Shown here piece by piece: positions 1-8,232 of a stretch of 21,814 nt of DNA. The DNA comes from Pigoraptor chileana (lineage: Eukaryota > Opisthokonta > Filasterea). Numbering within the stretch: the stretch's first letter is position 1; every line of letters begins with the position of its first letter. The position numbers were made by a program, and so were the translations under genes. The DNA lies in the NCBI GenBank assembly GCA_943704495.1, contig CALSCR010000155.1, positions 1-21,814 of the forward strand. The letters run 5' to 3'. The notes beneath the pieces are model-generated. The model was not told the origin of the DNA. It saw only the letters and a program-made list of their open reading frames with translations, and did no database searches.

Positions 1-187
1 TGGCGGCATCTTCCGCGTCTTTGACTGACGGTATTCCTAACTCAAGCTGCCACCGTTTGAAAGCAATGTATTCATGATTTCCCGAAAAGGTCTCAAATAA
101 ACGCCAACAGCATGACGCAAGCGTTTTTGCATCGTGTGGAAGTACTGACGCGAAAATCTCAATGACAATGTCGTCGTGCTGGTTCAT
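1..187 (-). CDS. F-box-like small protein, copy A (3' end outside window)
   Basis: This reading frame starts with ATG at 187 and runs off the left edge after 62 codons. I do not recognise a named family with certainty. The pattern DIVIEIFASVLP, then DAKTLASCCWRLFE, then FKRWQLELG resembles an F-box, the helical module that docks substrate receptors onto SKP1 in SCF ubiquitin ligases: hydrophobic I/L positions, a conserved Pro, a Cys pair and a Trp. A near-identical copy at 13897-14100 is complete and only 67 residues long, so this one probably ends soon after the window edge. The start lies about 50 nt after the stop of the peptidase gene at 237, on the same strand. The sequence between them is conserved in both copies, so the two units were duplicated together. 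F-box identity is inferred from pattern only. Confidence 0.42.
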   Translation of the reverse strand, partial: MNQHDDIVIEIFASVLPHDAKTLASCCWRLFETFSGNHEYIAFKRWQLELGIPSVKDAEDAA

Positions 188-407
188 TTTGTCAACCTCC
201 AACCTACATTGTCAATATCAAGAGTTTGGCGTAATTTCAATTTTTCCCTGGTACCGCACGCTCCTCACAGCTGACTACGCGGGCGCCGAGGTATTCTTCC
301 AAAAGGCACATTGGAGTTGCAAATGCTTGGTAATATCGCACTGTTTTACGTGCGCGTGGTATATCGACCTTGCCGCCGCCGAGCAGAAGTCCGAGGACAC
401 GTCCGTC
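1..407. repeat. Segmental duplication, copy A (partner 13914-14316)
   Basis: Bases 1-407 align with 13914-14316 in the same orientation over their whole length, with scattered substitutions and a few short indels. The copy covers the F-box-like start region and the last ~57 codons of the peptidase gene. The right boundary is sharp at the shared cgtccgtc. The left boundary of this copy lies outside the window. The two copies sit about 13.9 kb apart. Confidence 0.9.
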
Positions 408-1461
408 TTTGGCGAATATGGCCGAACCAGAATCTCCACTGAGGGACGGTGGTAAATTCTTTTGCAATCCGAGGAGAGTGATCGCAAGTCCGAGCGGTTT
501 CGGCTCTTCCCTCGGATGAAACATCTGCAAGCATTCCGCCAAAGTACGAGGTAGCTCGCGAACCTCACAAGCGACATCGGTGAAATAGTCATCCCAGTCA
601 AGCTGCTTCTCGCCCCTATCTTGAAATACGTTTCACGAGGGAGCGTGGCACTCAGAGACCGCAGGTCGACGCTTCCTCGTAGGCGGGGAATGTCACCGAG
701 CATTTGCAGAACGAAGCGACTGTCGCAGACATGTTGAAATGAATGTCTTTGACAAGCGAACAGTAAGTCATCGTTTTCGTCTTGACGCTTTGAAAAAAGT
801 CACACAGCAAATCAATGCTTTCATCCGTCTGCAAGCGCGCCTCTTCGCTTTGTAAACTCAGCGAGTGGGCGATTTTGGAAACCAACTCGGTGCTGTTGAC
901 CACGCCCGCCAAAACCGACCGAAACATGTCTTGACTCGAAACAATCACGGCGAGCGCATCGGCCAGAGCCGTGTTTTCTTGTGCCGGAGAAGACGCGTCT
1001 TCCACGATCGCGAGCTCTTCTGGCGCTGACATTTCTGCAGACGCGGTCGCTTGGCCGTTGCTGCATCGCCGCCTGTATTTGCGTCAGAAGAGTCACTCTC
1101 ACTCGCGGTGTCATCTGAGGAATTGCCGTCATTAGCAGCCGCGGCCCAAAATGCCAAGTTGTTCCTCTCCGGAGTTTTCGACCATACCTACGGCGACGGC
1201 ATCGTCAAGCATCGCAATGTCACGTCGATAGCGTTGCTGTGAGCAGCATTGTTGTGTCGGTATGTTGCCGTGGTAAATCCCCAGGTGCTCAGCAAGGGCT
1301 GCGTCAAAACCAAGAGGGCGTGAACAGCTCAAGACAGGACAGCGTGCGCGACCCTGCGAGTCGAAGCGCTCTCCATGGGGACCGACGGCGCCGGCTTGTT
1401 CGGAAGCGATGCAATTATACGTGCGAATAAATGAATTCGTTGGCGTTGGCAATGGATGCAC
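237..1461 (-). CDS. C2H2 finger plus chymotrypsin-like serine peptidase (four-exon model)
   Basis: Proposed exons are 1461-1188, 1034-806, 719-569 and 524-237. They join in frame (phases 1, 2, 0) to a 313-residue product. Residues 41-64 fit a C2H2 finger (C41, C46, H59, H64). The third exon carries TYFKIGARSSLTG, like the strand before the active site in trypsin-fold peptidases. The last exon carries SLSGDSGSAIF with S250 as nucleophile, then DGRVLGLLLGGGKVDI. This C-terminal part aligns with the Cys-type protease at 6581-7489 (GD-S/C-GS, then DG, then KVDI, then AF-x-P). No convincing catalytic His or Asp is visible, so activity is doubtful. The last intron is only 44 nt, and the first intron (1035-1187) holds an open acidic stretch that could be coding. 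The locus may therefore be a decaying gene with frameshifts. The start at 1461 is the first ATG of exon 1 and is not certain. Confidence 0.5.
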
Positions 1462-1777
1462 AATTTTAAGGTGGCGACGTAGGTTTCTTTATACTAATCA
1501 TTTTCGCGCAATGTGGGCAAGGTGGTGGGCAAGCCACATTGCCCACAGCGTGGCTGTCGACGCATTTTCGGCACTCAATTTCTGTGAGATGGAGTTGTAA
1601 AAAAAGTGTTGAATCGAGTCACGTTTAGGGTTAGGGTTGAAATTCAAGACTGTTGGGCGCGCTCGGTTGGCTGTTCTTATTGCTAAGTCATTTCGGCACG
1701 TGATGAGAATTTATCCTAGACAATCTGGAATAATCTTGAGAGCCGAAGGTGTCACGTGATGATGCAAATCTGTAAAC

Positions 1778-1968
1778 TTTCTGTGTATCTCCTGTAAATA
1801 CAGTCATAGACAGAGTCGCTGTTTGTACCACTGTCAGATTGGTGGGCAATGTATGGCGAATTCTCGAATTAAGTCATTTCATTGATGTCGATGTTCCAGG
1901 GAGAGCAGTTGGGACATGTTGCCTCGCCAAACAATTTTTCACTTTATTACCACCCCACAAATCATTCA
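1778..1968. repeat. Left direct repeat flanking the JmjC-like gene
   Basis: This stretch matches 5067-5300 in the same orientation. Anchor blocks are catagacagagtcgctgttt (1805-1824 and 5167-5186), gtcagattggtgg (1833-1845 and 5195-5207, same spacing) and the palindrome-associated caatttttcac ... aatcattca. The right copy carries about 75 extra bases after its tttctgtgtatctc start. The pair brackets about 3.1 kb containing one spliced gene. Confidence 0.8.
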
Positions 1969-2378
1969 AAAGGAGTGCTCTCTAATATAAAATTCCCCAC
2001 CCAAACACTCAAAAAAAATTTAGTTGGTAGGACAGTTTGCCTCGCGAGGCAATTTTTCACATTAGCACACTGGGCATTTTTGCACTTATTGGTAAGACAC
2101 TTTGCCTCGCGAGGCAAATTTTTACATTATCCAACAAACAAATCATTCAAAAAAGAATCTGCTCTCCAATATAAAATTCCCACGCCAAGCACTGACCTGG
2201 TGAGGTCATTTTGACTGGCAAAAAAGCCCAATTTTTCACTTATCTGGTATGATAGTTTGCCTCGCGAGGCAATTTTTCACATTATGCAACGCACGAATCA
2301 TTCAAAAAAGAATCTGCTCTTCAATATAAAATTCCCCACACAAAAGCTAGTAAATGGTCATTTTGCCTCACGAGGCAA
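1919..2378. repeat. Cluster of the palindrome TTGCCTCGCGAGGCAA
   Basis: Perfect 16-bp palindromes occur at 2037-2052, 2102-2117 and 2257-2272. A one-mismatch copy lies at 2363-2378 and a decayed copy near 1919. Most are followed by an AT-rich tail with common blocks aatttttcaca, aatcattcaaaa and aatataaaattcccca, so the real unit is about 65-155 bp. A sixth copy with one inserted base is at 5252-5268, in the right flanking repeat. The cluster ends about 90 bp before the JmjC-like gene start and could be a promoter element or mobile-element debris. Confidence 0.85.
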
Positions 2379-2469
2379 TTTGTCATCAAGACACACACAC
2401 TGTGTTCAACTGGTGTGCTCACGATATGTCCAAATAACTTATTTCTTCTGCATTGCCAGCCACAGCAAC

Positions 2470-4813
2470 ATGTCGGAATTCCTGCCCATCCCGCCTGCCT
2501 TTGAGGGCGGCGTTTGCCATCTTTGCCGCAATTACAATAAGGCGATTACAACGCCTGTGTTTGCTTTTTGCCCTGCTGGGAAGCACATATTTTGTGTCGC
2601 ATGCGGACCAGCGCATCACAATGGACATATCGCGAAGGGTTGCATTGCACGTACAGGGCAATGCTTCTGTGCAAGTGCGCCGGTGAGTCTCGATGGTCGC
2701 CATCTCTCCTCGGCCGTCGAGTATGATACTGCATGCATGTATGGAGCACGCTGCATGTTTGGTCACTGCCAGACATGGAAGAAGAGCGTACGGTCAAAGG
2801 CAGATCGCTTCCGCAAAGGAGAGGGGGGGAAACCCATCGTCGATCGCAAGCCAAAACGAATCAAATTGGTATGTGTGGTGGAAGTCCTAGTGTTTATGTT
2901 ATGTGCATACGTAATGCATTTGTCTGACAGGTAGACCCGATATTATGTGACATTGTGGGAATGAAAGTGGGGTGTGGTGTGTGAATGTGGTAGATGCAAC
3001 AGAGCGTGTGTATCTGGGATGTATCTTGAATGTGGCACGGCAAATCTCGTGGCATGTGCGGATTTGCCAAGTTTCCTCCACATGATACGTAGAGTATGTT
3101 ACCTGTGAGTGTGTGCAATTCATATTGTTTCAGTAGTTCCTCTCCACACACATGGGAACGTGTCGTATTTTTGTGTCATGTCGGCAGAAAGAATCGATGG
3201 GAGGGGGAGATCATACCTCCCATATGGGTTCCTTCTGAGAGGACTGCACTTCTTGTTTTCTGAATGATTGCTGTTTGTCAATGTGCAGCATGCAGAGCCC
3301 TTTTCATCCTCAGAGAGCGGGCGACTGTACTCCCTGGATGCTGCAGCAATTCCCATACACAGTCTCGATCTCCTCCGGGATACCCTGGAATGGGATACCA
3401 TGGGCAACACACAAGTTTTCGATTGTGCAACAGGTGGGTGTCATTATCTTGACTGCAAATTACATGTTTAGTGTATTGTCCAGTCTTCATTATTTTGAGT
3501 GTTGAGTGCGTATGCATGTTGATGCAGCAATGAGTGCATGTGCAGTATGCGAACGGATGTCCGCCCCTTGTGTGAGTCGGTTCACTGGTGTTCATTTGGG
3601 TTGCAAATTTGTATGCGATGCAATACTACTCTGTCCCAATCATAGGTATTGAAGAGCACCATTGAGACTGAAAAGTTCGGACTCATCCTCGAGCTTGAGG
3701 AGCGCCACTATGAGAGGACACTGACCATCGCCGAGTTTTTCGTTCTTTCGCACGACCTGGCTGTTAAGAACCTTGGCGAGGGCCTTCTCGCAACTCTACT
3801 CAAGGAAAAGGACCTGGTCGTTATTTGTGACCACCTGAGGGAGGCAATTGCACGGCTTCGTAAGGGAAGCACGGTCTCTTACTACCTCAAGGACATAGAT
3901 GCGTATGATGTGGGTAATTCTTATTTTGCTGTTGTGCTATTGTTGCACTCTTCCCTACGTTGTTTGCTGTTGTGTGTTGTAATGTGTTTCACCTTTGTGC
4001 GCTCTTCCCCTGCTGTTGTCGTGTCCTATGATTGTCATATCAGATGTGTTTATGTGTTTATGGTATGATTAGATGTTGTCGATTGTCATTCTTGCCAACT
4101 GCTGATATGGCTTTGTACATATATGTGCTGTTTCACATGGTTCCTGGGCCTTAATGCGCTGTTAACATCTTTTGTGGGTGCATATTGTATCCCCGTTTAC
4201 ACTCATGTTGTGCACTTTCACTCCACTCGACTATGTCAACCAGGGAGATTCCCTTCCCCAACTGAAGGCTGTATACCGCCTCCTTTTCGACAAGATGTTT
4301 CCAGCACACCTTGTGCCTGGGCGGGCAGGTTTCGATGCTCTTTCACTTTACATCAAAGAGCATGACCACATCCCCGGCATAACCCTCCCATTCTTTTACG
4401 TCGGGGGCTTCTTTTCATGGTTCGGGCTCCACCTGGAGGACGTGGATTTGTCGTCGGTCAACTTCTCATTGCCGATCCCGCCGTCTCTCGAGGCGATATT
4501 TGAGCAGCATTCCCTCGGATCTGTGTGGAAGCTGTGGCAGTTTCCACACGGGTCTGCCGTTGACTTCTCCAATGACCTCGACAATGCCACCAACCTTGGG
4601 CCAGGGGTCGCACTAAAGTCGCGAGGGTTTTATACGTTCAATAGACCGGTACGTGATTGCAATGAATTGGGTAAATTGTATTTTGAAGCATCCCCAACGG
4701 GAACGTACATGGTCTCATTTGCATGATATGAATATATCGAATTTATATTTCAGATGCCGGCCACTGCATCTGGACCTCGACGGCCACAGCGGAAGGTTTG
4801 TTGGGTGGAATAA
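2470..4813 (+). CDS. Zinc-finger plus truncated JmjC-domain protein (six exons)
   Basis: Exons 2470-2868, 3289-3433, 3546-3571, 3646-3909, 4244-4648 and 4754-4813 join in frame to 432 residues. Residues 16-67 form a Cys-rich finger (C16, C19, C34, C42, C45, C58, C65, C67) starting CHLCR. This resembles the zf-4CXXC_R1 finger that accompanies some JmjC histone demethylases. Exon 5 holds the JmjC core: IPGITLPFFYVGG, then FGLHLEDVDLSSVNF, with H341 and E343 as the first two iron ligands. JmjC enzymes are Fe(II)/2-oxoglutarate lysine demethylases acting on chromatin. The rest of the fold is missing: there is no segment after SVNF resembling the 2-oxoglutarate Lys region, and no distal His. The protein ends in a short basic Pro-rich tail. 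It is therefore probably a chromatin-associated pseudoenzyme or a truncated gene. The ATG at 2470 is the first to give the whole finger. The exon structure was derived by hand. Confidence 0.68.
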
Positions 4814-4861
4814 CATGCCTGAATACTTATCTATCTTCTCGCACACAGATTGAAACACGCA

Positions 4862-5050
4862 TGCACTGTTTCTCTTTATCTCTGACTTTCCCTTCCCTCC
4901 CCCTCTCTCTGTCCTGTCTATATGTCTTTCACACACATATACACACTTTAATACACATGTGTGAATGCATATATATCAGAGAGGAGAGACAGGAGATAGT
5001 GAAGGAGAGAGGGGGGAAGAGGGGGAGAAACAAAGTGTGTATATGTGTGT
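4862..5050. repeat. Polypyrimidine / polypurine imperfect inverted repeat
   Basis: A C/T-rich run (about 4868-4935) is followed by a short AT/CA-rich centre and then a G/A-rich run (about 4977-5037). The outer arms are roughly reverse complements, with matches such as ctgtc/gacag and tttcacacac/gtgtgtgaa, so the transcript could fold into a long imperfect hairpin. It lies just downstream of the JmjC-like stop codon, between that gene and the right flanking repeat. Simple-sequence expansion alone could explain it. Confidence 0.6.
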
Positions 5051-5066
5051 GAATTCACGTACTCAG

Positions 5067-5300
5067 GTTTCTGTGTATCTCTATACATTACGAGTCTATT
5101 GATAAATCCATAGTTAAGATCACGTGCATTGACTAAGTGGCCATACAAAGTGAATTTAAATATAGGCATAGACAGAGTCGCTGTTTATGACCATGTCAGA
5201 TTGGTGGACAAATTCTTGAATTAAACCGCTTGATTGACGAGGCAACATGGTTTGCCTTCGCGAGGCAATTTTTCACATTGTACAACGCACAAATCATTCA
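5067..5300. repeat. Right direct repeat flanking the JmjC-like gene
   Basis: This is the partner of 1778-1968. It contains the same ordered blocks plus one copy of the palindrome with an inserted T (5252-5268), then the aatcattca block, after which similarity stops. It also carries a CACGTG hexamer (5121-5126) inside the extra segment. Confidence 0.8.
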
Positions 5301-6580
5301 TGATAATCAAGATCGGGTTTGGAGTATGCATCGGACTCTTTCTCAACAGTGTCCCTGTTTTACAAGATCAGCACAACTGTGCTTACATTTGTCATTGTGT
5401 TCATTAATGTTCACATGTTCATCCGGTTGCGTCGAATATCGACGAGGCCGTGTGTGATAAAAGGTTGTGTATTGAAAAAAGAGCTGTGAACATAAATGAA
5501 AACCTTTCATACGTTGAGCCTTAGGAGGCACACGCTTGGTGGCATGGTCATCTCAACCCTAGATGGAATAGCAATGACAGCACGACCCGTACGACCGACT
5601 GCAGACCGAGAATTGTCTCACCGCAGCTCAGCTCCAGCGGTAGCCGGGATCACGCGGTGCCTTCGAATTCTCCTGCGCATGCATCTTGGGGTTTGCTCCG
5701 CAATAAGCTTTCATTGGTGTAATTCTGAAACTAACAAACAACATGTACACGGCAGGGTCAACTACTGAATTCGAAGCCACAACGTTTCCGAAACACAAAC
5801 GCAAACATTTTTCAAATGGCCCAGCACTCACCTTAACGCAACAATCCTGCCATGAAAGCACCCGGATCACCAGCTCGGTTGTTCGCTGGCCGCAGAACGC
5901 AATACACGAGTAGCCTCCGAGGAGGGCTTTCATTAATGTCCCCGGTTGCAAGTGGCACTCCGGATTCCGTAACTGTTTCATTAATCGCGCGCCCTTCGAC
6001 TTCCTCCTCCACAGACCATGCTGAGTCGTCTCGGCGTTTCAAAAAGCATGTTGACGTTGTTCTATGCGAGCTTTTCCAGTCCCGCTCCTTCATCGCCGTA
6101 AAGAATTTATACGAATACGAATGCGGTCACTGTTTGCGAGATTCTTCCCAAAGCAGAATTGAACAAGGACCACTCGTGTGCAAAATTCGCTGTTGTTATT
6201 GAGCTGCGCTGCCGAGAGGTGACCGAAGCTTGCACGCCGATCAGGATCGTTGTCCATTTCACCTTCTGTGAGTATTCCGACGCAAAGTTGAATTAGAAGA
6301 TGAAGAAACAGTGGATGGATTGATTTTTTGGGTGGACTTAAAATGAATCGATCCGACACGTTTTTGCGTAAGCGTTGTTGACATTGCGTCAAATACGGGG
6401 TGGCATTGCCACTTTGTTTGGCAATGGTAGTTGTTATTTATTAAAACGAGCGTGCAAGTGAATACAATGCGCCTTGGGCAGCGCCACTCGCGCATACGCA
6501 AAATTGTTCATTGGGAAACCGCGCGAAAAAACAATATGAAAATGAAAAAAAAGGCGATCGCACGAGCGATAACACGCGAG
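5301..6580. other. Unassigned stretch with short minus-strand open frames
   Basis: I see no recognisable gene here. On the minus strand a 55-codon frame starts at 6257 in a reasonable start context (MDNDPDRRASFGHL) and stops at 6090. An overlapping frame, 6093-5833, reads MKERDWKSSHRTT and then an acidic section. They might be exons of one small gene, but I could not find a convincing splice pair, and no domain is visible. The ORFs on the plus strand here look like shadows. The region lies downstream of the Cys-type protease gene. Confidence 0.3.
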
Positions 6581-7489
6581 CTATCCCCAGCGAAGTCCCC
6601 AATCGTCAAATACGCTGCGCAGCGGCACAAACGCGGCGATATCAACTTTGTTGCCAGCGCAATGAAAGCCGAGTGGGAGGTCATAACCGTCCTTGTCGAG
6701 CCGCCAGAAGCTTCCACAATCGCCTGCTTGCGTAAACGTACTTCCACGATAATCACGCGTCGCATCCTTTTGAACGATAACCTCTCCTCCGGGAGGCGCC
6801 TCGACAATCTTGCCGAATGCTTGCGCAGTTTTGCCGCCCGCTAGGTAGACGAGCGCCTCGACGCAATCCTTGATCACGGGCGGGTGCGGCAAGCGGGCGA
6901 CACGCGCGTCAACAGACGTCACCAGTTCGACCAGCATCGCATCCCAGTGGGCGTGCTGGTTGGCGATCCGCCCAACGGCGACGTTGGAAACCGCGGAGTG
7001 CGCATCGTAGACCACCGTGGCCGTTTCAAAGTCATGGCGAGTCGTGACGGCGAAAACACCAATCAGCGCTGTGCTGTTCGGGACGACTTTGGCGCAGTAG
7101 GATCCGAGACGAGTCACCCCCGCGGGGGGTCTGTTCGCGTTGGCGACGCAATGGTTGTCATACATGCGCAGCATTTGTCGCTGTAGCTTGAGTTCTTCGC
7201 GGACTTGAAGCTCAATGCCGTCGATCTCCAGGCGCCCATATGCTTCGCAAATGCGCCGCTTGACCTCTTCAACGTGATCGATGGCGACACGGATGCTGAT
7301 GACTCGAGTACCCGGCACAAATGCGCCTTTTTCAAAGCGCAACGAAGGTCCAACGCTCCGAATATTCTTGTCGAGTTCGCGCAGGCGCGGAGTATGCGCG
7401 AGGGTGACGAGATATGCCGGCGTTTCCTTCTCAATGTCGGCGAACAGATTGCTGGCGGCCGGCTCGCTGTACTTGGCGGGATCGGCCAT
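6581..7489 (-). CDS. Chymotrypsin-fold protease with a Cys nucleophile (GDCG)
   Basis: This is an intact single-exon frame of 302 residues. I chose the ATG at 7489 because it sits in an ideal eukaryotic context (accATGGcc); ATGs at 7495 and 7567 are also in frame. The C-terminal half shows a plausible catalytic triad in chymotrypsin order: H152 in AVTTRHDF, D183 in HWDAMLVEL and C258 in TQAGDCGSFW. Spacing of 31 and 75 residues is normal for the fold. A Cys in the GD-x-G position is rare in cellular S1 enzymes and typical of 3C-like proteases. The end (DGYDLPLG, then KVDIAAFVPL) aligns with the Ser-type paralogue at 237-1461. The first ~130 residues (helical, with KRRICEAYGRLEIDG) match no family that I recognise. 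It follows the SWIM gene on the same strand after about 200 nt. Substrate and location are unknown. Confidence 0.7.
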   Translation of the reverse strand: MADPAKYSEPAASNLFADIEKETPAYLVTLAHTPRLRELDKNIRSVGPSLRFEKGAFVPGTRVISIRVAIDHVEEVKRRICEAYGRLEIDGIELQVREELKLQRQMLRMYDNHCVANANRPPAGVTRLGSYCAKVVPNSTALIGVFAVTTRHDFETATVVYDAHSAVSNVAVGRIANQHAHWDAMLVELVTSVDARVARLPHPPVIKDCVEALVYLAGGKTAQAFGKIVEAPPGGEVIVQKDATRDYRGSTFTQAGDCGSFWRLDKDGYDLPLGFHCAGNKVDIAAFVPLRSVFDDWGLRWG

Positions 7490-7689
7490 GGTCATATCTG
7501 GGCGAGTACGGGGAACGATTGATAAATGCAATGCTTTTCCGATGAAGAATTGATCCGTTATACTCAATACCTTTTATCAACAGCTCGTCAACTTTGTCGG
7601 TAGAACCGCTCCCTGATGCCGACGAGGGGCCTTTACCTGCCAAAGAGAATGCCATAAATGTCAAATGCAGTTCTTATATCAACTCGGAA

Positions 7690-8232
7690 TTAATAATATA
7701 CCCGCATGGCCGTACCTTCGAGCTTTCTCCCAAGAAGCTTGACCTCTTCCTCGGAAAGGAGAATGTTCGTGAGGCAACCCAAGCCGCAAGCGATGGCCGT
7801 CGTGCCTACCGCCGTGAGTCGAAGGCCCTTTTTCCAGCACTGCGTGTGAACGGGTTTTTTACAGTTAGGGCAAGGGTATACGAGCTTTCGGTCACCCGGA
7901 TTCTCCTGGCAGAGGTAGCACACGTCAATGCCCTGCGACCCGGCGTCCGGGAACGAGAGTGACAAGAGGTTGCGAAATTTCGCCTTGAGCTCGTCGGGAG
8001 GCTCGAATGCGTTGAGCGCCGCAACGTCGATGGTGTCGTCGATGTGACGTATAACGGCACAAATGTGCTTGCACGGCGCCGGCTTGTTGAACGTGAAGGC
8101 GGGGCAGTCGCATGTCATGTAGTCGCGAAGCTGTACGACCGTTTCGCTCCCCTTCCTTCTGTTTCGAACGCGCACATGGATGACGCCGTTGCGCGAGTCT
8201 TCGGTCGCTGTGAGGACGATAACGTCCTCCAT
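7690..8232 (-). CDS. SWIM zinc finger plus RING-like finger protein
   Basis: This frame encodes 180 residues from ATG 8232. Residues 41-56 are a SWIM finger of form C-x-C-x(n)-C-x-H (C41, C43, C54, H56; MTCDCPAF ... APCKHICAVI). Residues 105-153 make a second, RING- or PHD-like zinc site (C105, C108, C121, C124, H129, C132, C149, C153). SWIM followed by RING is known in E3 ubiquitin ligases such as MEKK1 and ZSWIM2. A SWIM finger alone also occurs in MULE transposases, but no DDE catalytic domain is present here. The frame is open for a further ~18 codons upstream of the ATG, so a 5' exon is possible. The gene precedes the Cys-type protease on the same strand. The E3 role is inferred from domain order only. 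Confidence 0.68.
   Translation of the reverse strand: MEDVIVLTATEDSRNGVIHVRVRNRRKGSETVVQLRDYMTCDCPAFTFNKPAPCKHICAVIRHIDDTIDVAALNAFEPPDELKAKFRNLLSLSFPDAGSQGIDVCYLCQENPGDRKLVYPCPNCKKPVHTQCWKKGLRLTAVGTTAIACGLGCLTNILLSEEEVKLLGRKLEGTAMRVYY

Larger units (their letters stand above)
1462..2469. other. Intergenic region rich in repeats
   Basis: No convincing coding sequence is seen. The stretch contains two TTAGGG units (1625-1636), a small hairpin (TGGGCAA, 6-nt loop, TTGCCCA at 1526-1545), two CACGTG hexamers (1697 and 1753), the left copy of the direct repeat around the JmjC-like gene, and the palindrome cluster. The plus-strand open frames here translate the repeats themselves and show no domain. 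Confidence 0.7.

Noticed and set aside
1035-1187. Acidic open stretch (NDGNSSDDTASESDSSDAN) as an additional exon of the Ser-type peptidase
   Set aside because: Joining 1188 to 1034 with GTATGG and TCTGCAG ends gives exact frame closure without it; kept as an alternative because the composition is protein-like.
6431-6844. Plus-strand 137-codon open frame
   Set aside because: It overlaps the well-supported protease gene on the other strand and shows no domain.
7690-8232. SWIM gene as part of a MULE transposase
   Set aside because: No DDE catalytic domain or terminal inverted repeats are visible; the RING-like cluster after the SWIM finger fits E3-type proteins better.
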